Below, one piece after another: positions 60,480 through 64,000 of a stretch of 64,000 bases of DNA. The stretch covers positions 23,095,300 through 23,159,299 of the forward strand of contig NC_067204.1 in the NCBI RefSeq assembly GCF_026262505.1, written 5' to 3'. Origin of the DNA: Trichomonas vaginalis G3 (taxonomy: Eukaryota > Parabasalia > Trichomonadida > Trichomonadidae). Position 1 is the first letter of the stretch; every line of letters starts with the position of its first letter. The notes beneath the pieces were generated by a model, which was given only the letters and a program-made list of their open reading frames with translations, made no database searches and had not been told where the DNA came from. Both the position numbers and the translations under genes were made by a program.

Positions 60480-60715
60480 CGGTTGAGGTGTTGGATTTGG
60501 TTGCCAACTAGACTGTGGTGCAGGTTCAGGCTGTTGTATAACAGGAGCTTGCTCTCGGTTCAGGGTCTTTAGGTATAATACCAACAAACTGACCTACTCT
60601 TTACCAATATTTTTGACTCCGTTCCAAAATTCCTCTTCCTACGGTTTTTATTCCATTCCCATATACCTCTTCCAACATTTCGAAAGAAGTTTCCTATCTT
60701 ACTGAAAAACCCATT
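60480..60715 (-). pseudogene. Second small amphipathic virion-type protein, broken
   Basis: On the minus strand it starts GFFSKIGNFFRNVGRGIWEW, similar in style to GLFGALAG at 57348, followed by a decayed Pro/Gln-rich tail. Confidence 0.5.
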
Positions 60716-60729
60716 TTACTATATGTAAA

Positions 60730-61197
60730 AATCTATGTCCACCTAGTCTCTTACGTTTCCTTCTGAGTTCCATAGCATTCTTAACTGGAGCTCATACATT
60801 CTGTTTCTCCCTGGTAGAAAACATATTCCGGGTCAACTCCTGTGTTCGCTCATCTGCATAGAGTTGTTTATATCCCATTCAGGGTGTATAAAACTCTTTC
60901 CATCTCATATTTGCATACCATGGTGTAAGCCTAACGCAGCGTCATTTGAACATGGCAGTTTGCATTGTACATCTGTTGGCACTTGACCATAGTTTGCCAT
61001 TGCAGTTTGTATTCTAACTTCATTTGGAATATTCTCGGGTTTGGTTGTCCAGGTTGCTGTGCATTCGCTAAGTTCTGTGCGTCCATTAATATTAGATAAA
61101 AATATCTCTTACGAGTACATATGCTGAACATTTGCAGACATTGGTTCATCTTCATATTCTCTATATCTTTCTGCCACGTCAAATAAGTAAATGACAC
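60730..61197 (-). pseudogene. Decayed Maverick gene, unknown
   Basis: Fragments with Gln/Met-rich content (DAQNLANAQQPGQPNPRIFQ). Too broken to assign. Confidence 0.4.
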
Positions 61198-62043
61198 AAT
61201 GGAAAAAACCTAAAACAAGTAGTCCTATTCAAACCACATTTACTTACTAGTAAAATTTCTTTGTTATGACACTTTCTCCGGTTTATAGGACCTCTCTCAT
61301 ATTCTATCTTGTCATATCTAAACTCATAGTCATGTATGTCCTCTAACCATCTCATAACGGTTTCCAAACCACTTTTATCGGATGAAAAGTAAAAGCATGG
61401 ATGGTTATGTAAAACGTCTAAAGTTTCTAAAGAGTCTCTCAAAGTCCAGTCTACTTGGTATTGAAAATCCCATGTGTTATAGAACGGCGGGTCCACTATA
61501 AAGAAAACATTTTCCTTGTCTTTATATTTTTCATACAACTCTGTCCAATGACATCTCACAAACTCTATACCCTCAATATATTTTTCTATGTCCTCTTTGA
61601 AAACATTTGTATAGTTAAGATATAAAACTTTTGACATAAGTGTTTCAATGTCATGAACTCTTATAGAACCACTATATAATAGTCTAGCAGATATACTATC
61701 CCAGTCTATATATTCTGCTTTTTTCAAAACCTCTCTCACAATATTTTGTTATCTAATGGTATACGTTCCATCTTACCTATAGGTATCTTTTCTTTTAACT
61801 CTTTCAATATATTGTTTGTGTCTGGTATATGTTTGAGACGGTCCATATAGTTGTCGAAGTCATTGCATATAATCTTTGAGTCTGGGAATATTATATGGCA
61901 CAAATGGGATATATAGAAACTTCCACCGAACAAATCTACAAATGTTAGACCATTCGGTAGTTTCTTAAGTTCTCTCAATATAATATCTTTACATCTACTC
62001 TTATTTCCAAAGAACGGTAACGGTGGTTTTGTAAAATTCATTT
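61179..62043 (-). pseudogene. N6-adenine DNA methyltransferase (Dam/D12 class), in pieces
   Basis: N-terminal block: TKPPLPFFGNKSRCKDIIL (SAM-binding motif I like PFxGxK) and FVDLFGGSFYIS. C-terminal block: FFIVDPPFYNTWDF (catalytic DPPF/Y motif) and ERGPINRRKCHNKEILLVSK. Class alpha/D12 adenine methyltransferase. Methylates adenine in DNA; targets unknown. Confidence 0.82.
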
Positions 62044-62112
62044 TATATACAATAAAAATGTTTTTTCCTGAAAAGTGACAGAAAAGTGACAAAACATGTA
62101 CGAAGAAGTCTT

Positions 62113-62175
62113 GAAAATTCAAGAGGGTAGAAAAGAGGTTAGAAAAGAGGTTATATCTAACCTTCTACCCTAAAC
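62113..62175 (+). repeat. Hairpin cassette next to the right end
   Basis: A single plus-oriented cassette (GGTTATATCTAACC core) between the methyltransferase gene and the right terminal repeat. Confidence 0.8.
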
Positions 62176-62267
62176 ATTATTTTTGTCTGATTTTACGAAG
62201 AAGTCTTGACAAAACATGAAAACATATATAATTTGTGAAAAGCTCCTGGAAGACCCGTATATAAGAA

Positions 62268-62327
62268 CTTCATTTATACTAAACATCTTCAGGGCTAGAA
62301 GGCACGAAGTGCCTGGAAGCCCCACTT

Positions 62328-62361
<34 letters not shown>
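62268..62361 (-). repeat. Maverick right terminal inverted repeat
   Basis: Mirror of the left end: ACTTCATTTATACTAAACAT through CCCCACTTCC and a 32-T tract. The long T-tract marks the outer end, followed by TATATG. Confidence 0.92.
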
Positions 62362-62365
<4 letters not shown>

Positions 62366-62367
62366 TG
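62362..62367. repeat. Target-site duplication, right (TATATG)
   Basis: Right copy of the 6-bp duplication; together with the left copy it fixes the element boundaries. Confidence 0.8.
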
Positions 62368-63165
62368 ATGAAATTTATACTTATGTCATATTAAATATAG
62401 TCGGAATCATTCATTATACATGAAATCACTCAAGTTGATTTTCAATTCAAAATAATCGTTTGGGATTCAAATAATGATATGCATAGAGAATATATAATCG
62501 TAAACAAACCCGCGATTTTTTTGCAAAATTTTTGCACACTTCACAATGTCCTATTCAATTGAGAAGCATTGAATTATTATTTTGCATTATTACATTGGAT
62601 ATAGTCTATATAATCCTTTATCATTTGAATTATCTCTGAATTTTATTTTTTAAACGTGCACTATCTAAATTTAAACGGCCACTTTTTTATTTATCAATAT
62701 GATTGATATCGTTCATATCTAAAATTGATTTGATATTGAAATTTCATATGATTTTGAAATTTTCTCAATTTTTCTAATGCTAATGGCCCCATTTCTAAAG
62801 ATCATCTAGATCTTTCATTTCCACAAAGTTTCATCAGCATATCCATCACGGTTGCCCTAAGATGATTTTCCTGATTGTTTGATATCTCCGTATAAAATTT
62901 CAAAAAATTATCATTTATTTTACAATACACTCATTTAACTTTTCTTACCATGACCTCCAAGGTCTAAGCACATTACAATTTCTGTTGTTTTTACGTTTTT
63001 CTTATAATATATTTTATTTTGATAATTAAATGCTAAAGGCATGCATATTATATTTTAAACATGCATTTTACTAAACTCTGATAATATTAAACAAATCTAA
63101 ATACCAGATCGTTATATTTTGAAATTATATTTATATTATTATATAAAAATATATCTTCGTAAACA
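62368..63165. other. Spacer right of the Maverick
   Basis: About 800 AT-rich bases without a supported gene, repeat or RNA. Confidence 0.5.
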
Positions 63166-64000
63166 TCATAAAGATCCATCATGTGTAGGATCGTTATTTT
63201 TTGCACCATATGAAATTAGAAGTTCAGCTGTTTCTTTGCTATTATTATCTATTGCTAAATCAAGAGCAGTTTCTCCTTTATTAATTTTTTCATTGACATT
63301 TGCACCATATGAAATAAGAAGTTCAGCTATTTCTGTACAATTATTTATTGCTGCATAATGAAGAACCGTATAACCATAAAATTCCTTTTTGTTGACATTT
63401 GCACCATGCAAAAGAAGAACTCCGGTTATTTCTTTAGAATTATTACGTGCTGCAATTTGAAGAGCGGTTCCTTCATATTTATAATTTTCATCGATATTTG
63501 CACCATGCAAAAGGAAGTATTCACAAAGGGATGGGATTCCGAATTTTATTGAATAAGCAAAACATCCTTGAATATCATTAGTTTGATCGTAATAAACTAA
63601 AAATGCATCAAGATTATTAAATTTTCCGCAATATTCTAAATCGATCTTTATATTGTATTCATTCATCAAGAATGTAACAAAATCAATGTTGTGAGAAATA
63701 ATTGCAAACATCATGCATTCAAAATCTGGTTTTTGATATTTCAAACATTCACTCATGATCTCTGGATTTCCTCCTAAAAATGAAAGATGTAGACATCTTT
63801 CAGTTATTTTTGAGTTAAATTTCGTTCTTAATAACTTGAAACAGTCAACTGACCCGTAGTAACAGCATAATTCAAGCAATGAGTATGCCATGAAAGAATA
63901 TGGATAACAATGACTAGCGATTAATTGACCTTCATTAAATCCATCTCTTTCTGTGAATGATATCAAACTTTCTTTGTCATTATGCATAATTGCTCTATGA
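63166..64000 (-). CDS. DUF3447/ankyrin-repeat protein, 5' part beyond the window
   Basis: The frame is open to the window end (reading HRAIMHNDKES at the edge, matching YRAIMNNDKEK in the paralogue), so the N-terminus lies outside. DUF3447-like region (LLELCCYYGSVDCFKLL), then about four ankyrin repeats ending ELLISYGAKNNDPTHDGSL. Closest local relative is the 30049 gene. No break visible in this part. Confidence 0.85.
   Translation of the reverse strand, partial: HRAIMHNDKESLISFTERDGFNEGQLIASHCYPYSFMAYSLLELCCYYGSVDCFKLLRTKFNSKITERCLHLSFLGGNPEIMSECLKYQKPDFECMMFAIISHNIDFVTFLMNEYNIKIDLEYCGKFNNLDAFLVYYDQTNDIQGCFAYSIKFGIPSLCEYFLLHGANIDENYKYEGTALQIAARNNSKEITGVLLLHGANVNKKEFYGYTVLHYAAINNCTEIAELLISYGANVNEKINKGETALDLAIDNNSKETAELLISYGAKNNDPTHDGSL

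Larger units (their letters stand above)
37573..62361. mobile_element. Maverick/Polinton element, about 24.8 kb, broken copy
   Basis: Bounded by inverted terminal repeats and a 6-bp target duplication TATATG (37567-37572, 62362-62367). It contains capsid candidates, helicase, packaging ATPase, rve integrase, fibre, KilA-N, nuclease-like and methyltransferase blocks on both strands. It is at the large end of the family in this organism. The ends look whole and recent (one substitution in about 75 bp between arms). Most coding blocks are broken, about 25 breaks overall, so it is a fossil. No protein-primed polymerase B or adenain-type protease is recognisable. Confidence 0.93.

Noticed and set aside
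1-64000. tRNA, rRNA or other structural RNA genes
   Set aside because: I looked for tRNA-like A/B box patterns and conserved rRNA segments by eye and found none convincing; a covariance-model search would be decisive.

Overview
The window looks like nuclear DNA of the parabasalid parasite Trichomonas vaginalis or a very close relative. The evidence is AT-rich, gene-dense sequence with no recognisable introns, very short untranslated regions, several members of its large ankyrin (DUF3447-type) family, a glycine-rich surface-protein relative, a Mutator-like transposase and a giant Maverick/Polinton element. This is inference from gene families; no search was run.

Host region 1 to 37566. Conserved eukaryotic genes are a ubiquitin-recycling peptidase (USP5/isopeptidase T), an RIIa-domain protein, a bromodomain protein, the DNA polymerase delta small subunit, a protein kinase, chaperonin CCT gamma, an NVL/Rix7-type AAA ATPase, a leucine-rich repeat protein and an MCRS1-like FHA protein. 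Between them lie unassigned coiled-coil or helical proteins, ankyrin genes and relics, and a family of small DNA transposons. The best-defined insertion is a 992-bp TA-flanked element that splits the kinase gene; removing it with one TA restores the kinase frame exactly. Two short TTAA-flanked elements sit side by side sharing a single TTAA. Others lie at 7505-8545, 13224-14399 and 34320-35374.

Maverick region 37573 to 62361, about 24.8 kb. The element has terminal inverted repeats and a 6-bp target duplication (TATATG). Recognisable parts are a major and a minor capsid candidate, an SF3-type helicase, an HNH nuclease, an A32/FtsK-like packaging ATPase, two KilA-N proteins, a GIY-YIG-like (T5orf172) protein, an amphipathic virion-type protein, an rve integrase, a fibre protein ending in a phage baseplate Gp10-like domain, and an adenine DNA methyltransferase. 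I see no protein-primed DNA polymerase B and no adenain-type protease. Most blocks are broken (roughly 25 breaks in all), so this copy is a fossil, although its ends look recent. About 17 copies of a hairpin cassette with co-varying arms and arrays of 25-bp repeats fill its intergenic spaces; these are the least explained structure in the window.

Right flank 62368 to 64000. After a featureless spacer the window ends inside another DUF3447/ankyrin gene on the minus strand.

Together the host genes cover ubiquitin turnover, protein folding, DNA replication, ribosome assembly and chromatin regulation, with no operon logic. The Maverick carries capsid, packaging, integration, attachment and DNA-modification parts typical of a virus-like transposon, with a helicase-based replication module resembling polinton-like viruses more than classical Polintons.
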